A stretch of 64,000 bases of DNA from Faeciplasma sp964650705 (GTDB lineage: Bacteria; Bacillota; Clostridia; Oscillospirales; Ruminococcaceae), in the NCBI GenBank assembly GCA_964650705.1, contig CAZYUJ010000001.1, positions 177,111-241,110 of the forward strand, read 5' to 3'. Shown piece after piece: positions 8,171 to 16,140 of this stretch (positions are counted from its first letter, which is position 1; every line of letters begins with the position of its first letter). Under the pieces are notes generated by a model. It worked only from the letters and a program-made list of their open reading frames with translations. It was not told the origin of the DNA and made no database searches. The translations under genes and the position numbers were made by a program.

Positions 8171-9952
8171 TTCCTCGTTCGGAACTTCTTTTTCAATTCG
8201 GTATTTGCTCTTATATGCCTTATACTTAAGCTCATATTCTTCACTGTCGTGGTGAACCTTGCGAATGTATCTGTGCATATCAAGTGCGCCGTACTGCGAA
8301 ATTTCAACCAAGCAGCTTGCAATGTTCGAGCAATGATCTGATACACGCTCAAATGAGATGAGCAAGTCGTTCAAAACAAAGCCAAGCTCGATCGTGCATT
8401 CGCCGCGCTGCAAGCGCAAAATGTGGTTGACCTTGATCCTGTCAAGCACCTTGTCGATAACCTGTTCGATGGGCTCGACCTCATAAGCCTTTTCCAAGCT
8501 GTCTTCGTTGAAGGCGTCTCTGGTATAAACCAAAACTTCTGTCAAAGCTTCGCGGGCAACGCCAAGCTCTGTCTTTGCGGTCTCGGAGAATTCAACCTTC
8601 TTGTCTTTGAGCTCTTCTAAGGATTCAACGATATTAACAGCGTGGTCGGAAATTCGCTCATAGTCGTTGATGATGTGCAAGAGCTTTGTGATCTGCTGAG
8701 ATTCGCCCTCATCCAAGCCGCACGCCGATACCTTTACAAGATAAGATCCCAAAGCGTCCTCCAATGAGTCGGCCTTCGCTTCGATGTCTCTTATCTCGTC
8801 ACAAAGCTTGGAATCGAACTTATCGAACAACGAAAGTGCTTTTTCCAAAGCCTCTGTCGAGATAGCCGCCATGTGCGCTGTAACTTCTGTCGCTCTTGCA
8901 ACTGCAACAGCAGGAGTGTTGATAAGACGCTCGTCCAAAAGGGTAGTAGTGTCGTTTTCGGCATCCTTGTCTTTGACGGAGATCTCAGCAAGCTTTACAA
9001 GCTGTTTATAGAAGGGGCCGATAACAATGATAGAAAGGATCTTAAAGATCGTATGAACACCTGCGACGCCCCACATTCCGATCGTCTGATCGATAAGAGG
9101 AATGTTCACAAAAGCGGTTACGATATAATAAACTGTCAGCCAAATGACAACGCCGATGATGTTGAAGTAAAGGTGTACCATTGCTGCACGCTTACCGTTC
9201 TTGTTTGCGCCCGCAGCGGAGATGAGTGCGGTAACACAAGTACCGATATTCTGACCCATAACGATCGGGATAGCTGCGCCATAGGTGATAGCACCCGTTG
9301 CGGTGAGGGACTGTAAAATACCGACAGATGCAGAAGAGGACTGTACGATAGCGGTGAGCACCAAACCTGCCAAAACACCCAATATCGGGTTTTCGAACAT
9401 GATAAGAATATTTCTGAAGCTTTCGCTTTCCTTGAGGGGAGCAACAGAATCGCTCATCATCGACATACCTGTCATCAAAACGGCAAATCCGAGCAAAATT
9501 GCACCGATGTCCTTCTTCTTGCCGCGCTTTGTAAACATAATAAGACAAATACCGATAACCGCCAAGATCGGCATCCAAGCATCAGGCTTAAGCCACTGAA
9601 TAAAGCTTGCTGCAGCCTCGCCTCCTGCGCCGAGTCCCGAAAGACCGGTCAACCAAGCGGTAACAGCAGTACCGAGGTTAGCGCCGATAATAACGCCGAC
9701 AGCCTGTAAAAGCGTCATCGTGCCCGAGTTTACGAAGCCAACGACCATAACGGTGGTAGCACTTGAGGACTGAATAACTGCGGTAACACCCAAGCCCAAA
9801 AGGAAGCCCTTGATAGGGTTAGAGGTCATCTTGCCCAAAATGGCTTTCAATGATGATCCTGCGCTCTTTTTGAGAGAATCACCCATAACCTCCATACCAT
9901 AGAGGAAGAGGGCTAAGCCGCATAAAAGCGAAAGTACGTCAAAAATAGTCAT
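8168..9952 (-). CDS. Na+/phosphate cotransporter family protein with PhoU-like tail
   Basis: 594 residues. The N-terminal part (about 1-320) is a multi-pass membrane domain of the NptA/SLC34 family. It contains two inverted repeats, each with the QSSSA motif that forms the substrate site (VIQSSSATTVMVVG and IVQSSSASVGILQ). The C-terminal part (about 355-565) is predicted all-helical and PhoU-like. The protein should import phosphate with sodium, or export it, at the cytoplasmic membrane. The start is the ATG at 9952 with AAAGGA upstream. It follows the CrtC-like gene by 47 bp on the same strand, so co-transcription is possible. Confidence 0.93.
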   Translation of the reverse strand: MTIFDVLSLLCGLALFLYGMEVMGDSLKKSAGSSLKAILGKMTSNPIKGFLLGLGVTAVIQSSSATTVMVVGFVNSGTMTLLQAVGVIIGANLGTAVTAWLTGLSGLGAGGEAAASFIQWLKPDAWMPILAVIGICLIMFTKRGKKKDIGAILLGFAVLMTGMSMMSDSVAPLKESESFRNILIMFENPILGVLAGLVLTAIVQSSSASVGILQSLTATGAITYGAAIPIVMGQNIGTCVTALISAAGANKNGKRAAMVHLYFNIIGVVIWLTVYYIVTAFVNIPLIDQTIGMWGVAGVHTIFKILSIIVIGPFYKQLVKLAEISVKDKDAENDTTTLLDERLINTPAVAVARATEVTAHMAAISTEALEKALSLFDKFDSKLCDEIRDIEAKADSLEDALGSYLVKVSACGLDEGESQQITKLLHIINDYERISDHAVNIVESLEELKDKKVEFSETAKTELGVAREALTEVLVYTRDAFNEDSLEKAYEVEPIEQVIDKVLDRIKVNHILRLQRGECTIELGFVLNDLLISFERVSDHCSNIASCLVEISQYGALDMHRYIRKVHHDSEEYELKYKAYKSKYRIEKEVPNEE

Positions 9953-9999
9953 GCTGATTTATCATCCTTTCCCGGGAACTCCCGGAGAGTAACAAAATA

Positions 10000-11097
10000 T
10001 TATACGTCTGCGTCCTTACCGAAATACATAAGCTCCCAAAGAGCGGGGGACGTGTGCTTTTCAACGACTTCGCCGTTTTCGATCTTCTCGATGCTTGCAT
10101 TTCCCACAAACCTCATATATGCAGGCTCAATTCCGACAAGCTTCATCAGAATTCTTGAGAAAGCATTCGTTTTAGCAGCATCCATCGTCTTGCTGTCTTC
10201 GATCGACATTCTTTCAATGATGTCATCTGCTTCATAAACTATCTTATAGTGCTGTTCGCCGTCATCATAGTCATATGTAAGCTTTTTGAAATAATGCTTT
10301 TTCGTAGCTTCATCAAAAGCAGGTTCTTCCTGAGTATACTTAATGCATTCGCCCTTGTCGCCCAAAAGCTGACCGTCACGAGCAAGCATAAAGACTCGGA
10401 AATGCTCATAACCAAACTTTTCTTTTGCAGTTATATAACTGGATATGACTTGATAAGGCCCGATCTTGGCTCTGCCCCAATACCAGTGGTGCATAAGCCA
10501 AAACATTCCGACGTCGCCCCAGTTGTGGTCATGATAGCCCGTACCTTCAAGCTCAAGGCGCTCGTCACCGATCTTGAGGTCTATCTTTGCCTGAGCCTCA
10601 GGGATCGAGGGGATCCAAGCAAAATAGTTTTTACCGCCAAAGTCGATCATTCCCGTATGAGGTCTCCACGAAGGCGTTGTTCCGTTAAGCTCAACGTCAC
10701 AAACGATCTCCTCGTGCTCGAAGTGGATGCTGTAATTCCTAAGATCGCCCACGATATAGTTTTGCTTCATCCTGACATCGCATTTTACTTTTGCAAATGT
10801 GGCATCAGCAGGCGAGTACTTCACGGCTTTCTTGATCTCTGTGCCATCGGGAAGATTCAAGTTGAAGGTGATGTTAGGCTCAAATCCGTTTACCATTGCA
10901 GTAAGCGGAGCTGTATAGTAAACAATGACCAAGCTTCCGCCGCCGGCTAGCTTGATATCAGAATACCACCACTCATATTCGCCGAATTTGCCGCTTGTTC
11001 TAAGCCCGTCCTCCCAAAGAGCGATGTCTCGCTTTTTAAGTCCTAACTTCGCAAATTCTTCATCAGATTTCATCAAATGTGCATCGATCTTTTTCAA
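10000..11097 (-). CDS. CrtC/AttH lipocalin-like domain protein
   Basis: 365 residues starting from TTG at 11097, chosen because AGGAGG sits 7 bp upstream. The first in-frame ATG, at codon 9, is too far from it. The protein has the fold signature of the CrtC (carotenoid 1,2-hydratase) / AttH superfamily: EWWYSDIKL near residue 41 and GTGYHDHNWGDVG in the middle, which holds the conserved Tyr-His-Asp-His set. There is no signal peptide. No carotenoid genes lie nearby, so carotenoid hydration is not claimed. Related domains bind hydrophobic ligands. The substrate is unknown. Confidence 0.7.
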   Translation of the reverse strand: MKKIDAHLMKSDEEFAKLGLKKRDIALWEDGLRTSGKFGEYEWWYSDIKLAGGGSLVIVYYTAPLTAMVNGFEPNITFNLNLPDGTEIKKAVKYSPADATFAKVKCDVRMKQNYIVGDLRNYSIHFEHEEIVCDVELNGTTPSWRPHTGMIDFGGKNYFAWIPSIPEAQAKIDLKIGDERLELEGTGYHDHNWGDVGMFWLMHHWYWGRAKIGPYQVISSYITAKEKFGYEHFRVFMLARDGQLLGDKGECIKYTQEEPAFDEATKKHYFKKLTYDYDDGEQHYKIVYEADDIIERMSIEDSKTMDAAKTNAFSRILMKLVGIEPAYMRFVGNASIEKIENGEVVEKHTSPALWELMYFGKDADV

Positions 11098-11154
11098 ATG
11101 AAAACCTCCTAAAATCCGAAATCCCCCATGTTAACTTTACATTATTATGACATA

Positions 11155-11184
11155 ATTTTAACTTAATCTTGACGTTTTGTCAAC
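11155..11184 (-). promoter_or_regulatory. Promoter of the CrtC-like / phosphate transporter genes
   Basis: Minus strand TTGACA (11184-11179), 18-bp spacer, TAAAAT (11160-11155), about 60 bp before the TTG start. Confidence 0.75.
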
Positions 11185-11336
11185 CAAGTTGAGGGTATTT
11201 GCCGATATATTTTTAACCACTTGCAAATTAGGCTGATTTATGTAAAAATATAGCTGAGCAGCGTTACCTTTTCAAGCACTTTTGCGTCTTGATAAGTGAA
11301 AGGTACCTTTAATTTCAAAGGAAAGGAGAGAACGGT

Positions 11337-11666
11337 TTGGAAGACAGACAGATCATCGATATGCTGACTGTTACAATGTTGATTGCCGGTATTGGCGCAA
11401 TGTTCTTTATCGTATCCGGTGTTCGTTGGGCAAGTATGCAGAAGCTTCTCAAAGAGGGCGAATATGACCCGGCAGAAAAGAAAAAGAGCAAATTGAAGGA
11501 AACAGTAGGAGTAGTCTATTGGGTAGTAGCCGCAGCAATCTTCCTTTGTTGGAGCTTCATTACAAACGATTGGCACCACAGTTGGGTTGTGTGGCCAGTT
11601 GCAGGCGTGTTGTTTGTCGCTGTTATGATGATTTGCAACTTGCTTGTTGATAAAGAACGCTCATAA
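11337..11666 (+). CDS. Membrane protein resembling the tail of HTH-membrane regulators
   Basis: 109 residues from TTG at 11337 with GAAAGGAG upstream. There are three hydrophobic segments: about 8-28, 57-74 and 82-101. A charged linker (KLLKEGEYDPAEKKKSK) lies between the first two. The order and the WSFITNDWHHSW / WPVAGVLF pattern resemble the C-terminal membrane part of XRE-type regulators, but no HTH is present and none can be read upstream. It may be a trimmed relative or a free-standing partner of the HTH protein encoded at 11842. Function unknown. Confidence 0.6.
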   Translation: MEDRQIIDMLTVTMLIAGIGAMFFIVSGVRWASMQKLLKEGEYDPAEKKKSKLKETVGVVYWVVAAAIFLCWSFITNDWHHSWVVWPVAGVLFVAVMMICNLLVDKERS

Positions 11667-11841
11667 TATGAGGATGTTGGCGTCTTAAGTCTGTTGTATT
11701 TAATTGATTCTCTTGATGGAAATGCTTTTATCTTTTTCTGAGTGAGTAAAAGCAATTCCCCCCATATTCGCCTTATAAGGGGTGTAATTTTGTGAGCGAA
11801 AATGCTATTCTTGCCACGAAGAAATAAAGGAGGTATCCGAA

Positions 11842-12306
11842 ATGGATCAAATTGCAATAGGAAAATTTATTGCCCAAAAACGCAAAGAACAGAATTTAAC
11901 TCAAGAACAACTTGCTGAACGCTTGGGTGTTTCAAACAAAACCATTTCAAAATGGGAAACAGCAAAATGTATGCCCGATTATGCCGTAGTGAAAAAACTA
12001 TGCGAGGAATTGAAAGTAACAATTTCTGAACTGATGGACGGCGAAGAAAATGATGAAAAAAGTGTTCGTGTATATGATGAGGAACAAATCCTCGATTTAT
12101 TAAGACGAACACAAGAGTTAGAAAAACAAAAAGTACTGCTAACCGGTGTTATCCTCATTGTTATGGGAATTGCTTTTCAGGCATTATCACATACCTTGGG
12201 CGGTTCAAACGTCAAGGACTTCTTTGCAGGACTTCTGTTGGGGTTATCAATCGTTGAAATGCTGGCAGGTATTTATGTGATTGCTAAAGGCTCAAAAAGA
12301 AAATAA
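11842..12306 (+). CDS. XRE-family HTH regulator with two membrane segments
   Basis: 154 residues. The N-terminal HTH_3 domain (about 5-62: KRKEQNLTQEQLAERLGVSN, then KTISKWE) binds DNA. Residues 97-145 form two hydrophobic helices (LLTGVILIVMGIAFQAL and FAGLLLGLSIVEMLAGIYV), so the repressor is probably membrane-tethered. Its ribosome site AAGGAGGT is near perfect. It lies between two small membrane-protein genes on the same strand, which may be its targets or partners. Confidence 0.85.
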   Translation: MDQIAIGKFIAQKRKEQNLTQEQLAERLGVSNKTISKWETAKCMPDYAVVKKLCEELKVTISELMDGEENDEKSVRVYDEEQILDLLRRTQELEKQKVLLTGVILIVMGIAFQALSHTLGGSNVKDFFAGLLLGLSIVEMLAGIYVIAKGSKRK

Positions 12307-12324
12307 CATGGAGGAAAATACATT

Positions 12325-12504
12325 ATGAAAAAAGATATGATTGTCTTAATTGTTAGAATTTTTATGTCGATAGTCGGGCTTGCTTGTTTAGCGGTTTGTA
12401 TTGCTCAGCCAGGTGAAAACCAACTATTGTTGTGGACTGGCTTTATTCTGAATATAATTGCCTTTCTGTTATCTTGCGTATCAAGGAAAAAAGATAAAAA
12501 ATAA
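12325..12504 (+). CDS. Small two-helix membrane protein
   Basis: 59 residues, MKKDMIVLIVRIF to CVSRKKDKK, with two hydrophobic stretches (6-27 and 34-52) and a lysine-rich tail. GGAGG lies 11 bp before the ATG. It starts 18 bp after the HTH gene stop and is probably co-transcribed with it. I do not recognise a family. Confidence 0.7.
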   Translation: MKKDMIVLIVRIFMSIVGLACLAVCIAQPGENQLLLWTGFILNIIAFLLSCVSRKKDKK

Positions 12505-12542
12505 GCTGTTGTGTTTGCTTATTACTGTTGATCAAAATGTAT

Positions 12543-12578
12543 TTTAGAGCAGTTCTCACTTTTGAGGACTGCTCTAAA
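12543..12578. repeat. 15-bp inverted repeat hairpin
   Basis: TTTAGAGCAGTTCTC pairs with GAGGACTGCTCTAAA (one G-T) around a 6-nt loop. No T-run follows on either strand. It could still end the small HTH operon or block read-through. Confidence 0.6.
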
Positions 12579-12635
12579 TGGCTTCTATATGTATTATATT
12601 GAACGTTCTGTAACTTTTGCAGAAAGACCCCTTGA

Positions 12636-12893
12636 CAAATCTCTTCTCAAGAGGCGATACAGATGCTCACTTCGGGGAAATTCATCATCGGTTCTGAATC
12701 TCCCGATGAGAGTGACATCTCGGCATATGAACTTATATATCGCTATTCAAGCTCTGATAAATACTTCATGCCCTATTACCGCTTTTATGTCAAAAATGAC
12801 GCACTCTCAAAGATCGGGAAAAGCGTGTTCTATTACTATGATGTCCCTGCGGTCGAGCTTAAATACTTTGAATCTGACGATATATTCCGATAA
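12636..12893 (+). pseudogene. C-terminal fragment of an unrecognised protein
   Basis: The frame open from just after the stop at 12633-12635 reads naturally protein-like from SGKFIIGSESPDESD to the end ELKYFESDDIFR, rich in Tyr, Phe and Asp. It has no ribosome site, and its first in-frame ATG (12663) lies mid-domain. This looks like the surviving 3' end of a larger gene whose front was lost. An overlapping frame at 12562-12900 has an unnatural composition and is rejected. Confidence 0.5.
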
Positions 12894-12925
12894 AAAATGA
12901 CGCTCACAAAATGAGCGTCATTTTT
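12893..12925. terminator. Bidirectional terminator
   Basis: AAAAATGACGCTCA pairs perfectly with TGAGCGTCATTTTT around CAAAA. It separates the gene fragment from the convergent symporter gene. Confidence 0.93.
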
Positions 12926-12940
12926 GATATGCAGTAAAAT

Positions 12941-14467
12941 TTAATCAAGACCGTTTTTCATAACGTCTGCCTGAATACTTTCATCAAACGATAGCAAAGG
13001 CTCTTCATCCTTGTTCTTGAGCTTGCGGTTAACATAGTTTTTGGTGATCTTTGATACAAGAGGCGAAAGCGCCGCAACGCCGATAAGGTTCGGGATCATC
13101 ATAAGTCCGTTGAAGGTGTCTGAAATGTCCCATGCGATCGAGGAGGTCATTACAGCACCCGAAATGATCATCAAAACGAATATGACCCTATAGACCTTGA
13201 CGGCCTTCTCGCCCAAAAGGTATTCAACAGCCTTCGTGCCGTATTGGCTCCAGCCGAGAACTGTTGTGAAAGCGAACAAAAGCATAGCGACCGCTACAAA
13301 CATCTCTCCGACAGCGCCGAATATGTTTCCGAATGCTTGGGAAACAAGTGTAGCGTCGTTAACACCCTCGGAAACAACGCCCGTTTCGAGGTCAACATAT
13401 CCCGATGTCAAAACAACGACAGCAGTCATCGTGCAAACTATGAATGTATCAAAGAACACTTCGAATATGCCCCACATGCCCTGTTTTACAGGCTCCTTGA
13501 CGTTCGAGGAGGAGTGAACCATAACAGACGAGCCTAAGCCCGCTTCGTTCGAGAACACGCCTCTCTTACAGCCCTGAGTGATGACTTGGCTGATGGCAAC
13601 ACCTGCGGCACCGCCGGCAACAGCCTTAACGCCGAATGCAAATTTGAATATGGAAGCAAATACCGCGCCGACCATATCAATGTGAATAAAGAATATCACC
13701 AAGCATCCGACAACATACAAAATTGCCATGAAAGGAACAAGCTTTTCAGCAACCGCCGCAATTCTCTGTAATCCGCCGATGATGATAAGCGCCGCAATGA
13801 TCATCAAAGCAACACCGATGATGATCGATGTCACGGGAATCCCCGCAAGCGTTCCAAGGTCAACGTTCTTTAAAAATGCGGATTCAATATTTAGGGTGAT
13901 CTTGTTTACCTGACCCATGTTTCCGATACCGAATGAAGCCAAGATAGCGAAGATCGAGAATAAAACAGCCAAAACAGCGCCGACATGCTTACATCCCTTT
14001 TTCGAGCCTAATCCATCCTTAAGATAGTACATCGCGCCGCCCGACCATTCGCCGCTTAGGTTTCTGCGGCGATAGTAAATTCCCAACACGTTTTCGGAAT
14101 AGTTTGTCATCATTCCGAAGAAGGCTGCAAGCCACATCCAAAATACAGCGCCCGGTCCGCCGATAACGATAGCCGCCGCAACACCGGCAATATTACCCGT
14201 TCCGATAGTTGCCGCCAAAGCCGTGCAAAGTGCCTGGAACTGTGTGATAGAGGCCTTGTCGGTCTTCTTTGTCGAATCGCTGTTCCTCTTGAACACCGAA
14301 CCGATAGTCTCCACCCACCAGTGCTTAAGATGAGACACCTGGAAGAACCTTGTGCACACCGTCATCAAAATACCTGCACCTATAAGCAATATCAAACCGA
14401 TCTTGACCCAAACAAAGTCGTTGATGATGGCGTTGATATTGGCTAACTTTTCAAAAAACTTATCCAT
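12941..14467 (-). CDS. Sodium:alanine/glycine symporter (AGCS family)
   Basis: 508 residues with about ten hydrophobic helices. It takes up alanine or glycine with sodium at the cytoplasmic membrane. Family marks are ALCTALAATIGTGNIAGVA near residues 80-98, GGPGAVFWMW and GVFSNEAGLGSS. A tandem glycine riboswitch and a terminator lie in its leader, pointing to glycine as the physiological signal and probably the substrate. The GGAGG ribosome site lies 6 bp before the ATG. Confidence 0.95.
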   Translation of the reverse strand: MDKFFEKLANINAIINDFVWVKIGLILLIGAGILMTVCTRFFQVSHLKHWWVETIGSVFKRNSDSTKKTDKASITQFQALCTALAATIGTGNIAGVAAAIVIGGPGAVFWMWLAAFFGMMTNYSENVLGIYYRRRNLSGEWSGGAMYYLKDGLGSKKGCKHVGAVLAVLFSIFAILASFGIGNMGQVNKITLNIESAFLKNVDLGTLAGIPVTSIIIGVALMIIAALIIIGGLQRIAAVAEKLVPFMAILYVVGCLVIFFIHIDMVGAVFASIFKFAFGVKAVAGGAAGVAISQVITQGCKRGVFSNEAGLGSSVMVHSSSNVKEPVKQGMWGIFEVFFDTFIVCTMTAVVVLTSGYVDLETGVVSEGVNDATLVSQAFGNIFGAVGEMFVAVAMLLFAFTTVLGWSQYGTKAVEYLLGEKAVKVYRVIFVLMIISGAVMTSSIAWDISDTFNGLMMIPNLIGVAALSPLVSKITKNYVNRKLKNKDEEPLLSFDESIQADVMKNGLD

Positions 14468-14496
14468 ATTATCCTCCGAAACAAAAAAGCCTCAAC

Positions 14497-14533
14497 AAAA
14501 CAAAAAGCGAACCGCATACAAAACGCGATCCGC
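14497..14533 (-). terminator. Leader terminator of the symporter gene
   Basis: Minus strand GCGGATCGC pairs with GCGGTTCGC (with G-U pairs), then TTTTTGTTTTG. It lies between the glycine riboswitch and the coding start, so it is the probable expression platform. Confidence 0.75.
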
Positions 14534-14570
14534 AAACAAAAGAAAATATACCTGAAATAAACGGTTTATC

Positions 14571-14735
14571 TTTGTCCTTTTGCCTGAGAGATTAGCGTTT
14601 TTGCGCTTTGCACCTTCGGCACCCAATCAAATGGGATTCTCCAAAGTTCTGTCAGCCCACGGTCCTCTTCCTTTTGGGAAACCTGAGAGTGTTACTCCTT
14701 CGGCAGCGATCATCGCACTTTCCCGTAAGCGTCAT
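14571..14735 (-). ncRNA. Tandem glycine riboswitch
   Basis: Two aptamer cores are readable on the minus strand. The first has GCTGCCGAAGGAGTAACACT then CTCTCAGG and GAGGACCG. The second has GGGTGCCGAAGGTGCAAAGCG then TCTCTCAGGCAAAAGGACAAAG. These are the GCCGAAGG and CTCTCAGGCAAAAGGAC blocks of the gcvT-type glycine riboswitch, joined by a short linker. Position and target (AGCS symporter) match known examples. The direction of control (on or off) is not certain from sequence. Confidence 0.93.
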
Positions 14736-14761
14736 ACAGCTTCTATTAAGTTGTTAAAGAC

Positions 14762-14790
14762 ATAATATCACTAATTTAAAGTGTTGACAA
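14762..14790 (-). promoter_or_regulatory. Promoter of the glycine riboswitch leader
   Basis: Minus strand TTGTCA (14790-14785), 17-bp spacer, TATTAT (14767-14762). Confidence 0.78.
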
Positions 14791-14885
14791 GCGGTTTTAA
14801 CGATTTTCGTGAGACTGACGAAAATGCTATGGTATTTTTAAAAATATTAATGTATTTTGTCGAAAGATGTTTGTCCTCCACCAAA

Positions 14886-14915
14886 AGACAAAGCTGACAC
14901 AAAAGTATCAGCTTT
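14886..14915 (-). terminator. Probable terminator downstream of tRNA-Arg
   Basis: Minus strand AAAGCTGATAC pairs with GTGTCAGCTTT (one G-U) around TTTT, followed by GTCTTTTGG. The pairing is fully intact only on the minus strand. Confidence 0.6.
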
Positions 14916-14940
14916 GATGAAACACTTTATGAACGGCAGG

Positions 14941-14975
14941 AATAGTTAAGTCTCGCACCGCGAGACTTAACTATT
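14941..14975. repeat. Perfect 15-bp palindrome abutting the tRNA 3' end
   Basis: AATAGTTAAGTCTCG and CGAGACTTAACTATT flank a 5-nt loop. It begins at the very next base after the tRNA CCA. No U-tract follows. It may act in 3' processing or as a terminator. Confidence 0.7.
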
Positions 14976-15050
14976 TGGCACCCGCAGCGAGAATCGAACT
15001 CACAACTAACCCTTAGGAGGGGTTTGTTATATCCATTTAACTATGCAGGC
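14976..15050 (-). tRNA. tRNA-Arg (anticodon CCU)
   Basis: 75 nt with encoded CCA. Acceptor GCCTGCA pairs with TGCGGGT. The anticodon arm is AACCC-CTCCTAA-GGGTT, giving anticodon CCT for AGG codons. The T arm is GTGAG-TTCGATT-CTCGC, the discriminator is G, then CCA. No integrase or second attachment copy was seen beside it. Confidence 0.95.
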
Positions 15051-15165
15051 AAATACGCTACCGCTTGATTATACACCAAACCAAAAATAAAATCAACCCC
15101 ACCGTTTCGACAGATATCACTTTCCTTTTGTGCTAACTTGAAATAAAAAAGGAAGGACGCTCAAA

Positions 15166-16140
15166 ATGCGAGATTTTTTCAAAGGACTTGCCTTCATAAC
15201 CGTCGCTATCGTTATCATTCCGCTTGTCCCGTTTCTGTTTGATGCTTTTTCTTCGAAGCCACAGACCGTTCCGACTGTATCCGAAACCGTTCCTGAAGAT
15301 ACCGCATACGCTCTTGTCCGCGAGGTGACGGTGTATGACACTGTAAAGCAGACTACATTTACACTTTCTGTTGAGGATTATCTCGCGGCAGTTCTCATGG
15401 CACAGCTCACAGAGACCGCGCCTCACGAGGCTATAAAGGCTCAGGCAACGCTTATGTATACATATATCCTTTCTCGAAGGATCGAGGAGCTTTCCGATCC
15501 CACGCCCGAGCTTATGGGTGCTGATGTCAGCACCGACTCTTCTAAATATCCCACTCTTGTCATCTCACAGGATATTCCACAGTCGTTCAGCTCCGCTATC
15601 AGCGAGGTTTTGGGCGATTATATCGCCTATGACGGCGAACCTATCCAAGCGGCATATTGTGTCTCAAGCGGGGGATATACCGAATCCGCTTTGACCGTTT
15701 TGGGCGAAGATATCCCATATCTTGAGTCTGTTAGGTGTGATTTCGATGCCGATTATATAACCGAAGCTGTCTATTCCTCGGATGAACTGTTTGCCCGTAT
15801 CACCACTAACTGTCAAGGCATAACGCTTTACGGCGAACCGAACGAATGGATCACAAATTCAATCAGCTCATCAAGCGGATATGTAACCGAGATCACTCTT
15901 TGCAACGAGTATTCGATAAGCGGAGCTCGGCTTGCGTCGGTGCTGAATCTTCCGAGCGCTAACTTCACCTATAAATACAGCTCCGAGTTCGATCGCTTTA
16001 CTTTCACTGTTCGCGGATGCGGCCATCTTGTCGGACTTTCCTTGAACGGCGCATGCAAAATGGCAGAGCAAAACAAAACCTGTGAAGAAATAATCAAGCA
16101 TTTCTTCACAGGCGTTGAAATTATCCGGTCAACAAGCTAA
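15166..16140 (+). CDS. SpoIID/LytB-like protein with altered active site
   Basis: 324 residues: one N-terminal membrane anchor (about 8-25), then a SpoIID-type domain. SpoIID cuts denuded glycan strands during engulfment in sporulation. The family core is recognisable in VEDYLAAVLMAQL, EAIKAQATLMYTY, AYCVSSGGYTE and GCGHLVGLSLNGA. Two hallmarks are weakened. The position expected to be the catalytic glutamate (AAEMP type) reads Gln80 in LMAQLTE, and the usual GHGVGMSQYGA reads GHLVGLSLNGA. The protein may be inactive or changed in role. AAGGAAGGA precedes the ATG. Its stop overlaps the stop of the convergent gene. Confidence 0.8.
   Translation: MRDFFKGLAFITVAIVIIPLVPFLFDAFSSKPQTVPTVSETVPEDTAYALVREVTVYDTVKQTTFTLSVEDYLAAVLMAQLTETAPHEAIKAQATLMYTYILSRRIEELSDPTPELMGADVSTDSSKYPTLVISQDIPQSFSSAISEVLGDYIAYDGEPIQAAYCVSSGGYTESALTVLGEDIPYLESVRCDFDADYITEAVYSSDELFARITTNCQGITLYGEPNEWITNSISSSSGYVTEITLCNEYSISGARLASVLNLPSANFTYKYSSEFDRFTFTVRGCGHLVGLSLNGACKMAEQNKTCEEIIKHFFTGVEIIRSTS

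Noticed and set aside
12562..12900. 112-codon plus frame
   Set aside because: Low-plausibility composition, no ribosome site, and overlapped by a more protein-like frame that is itself only a fragment.
14976..15050. tRNA-Arg as the attachment site of an integrated element
   Set aside because: No integrase, no repeated tRNA 3' segment and ordinary genes on both sides in the window.
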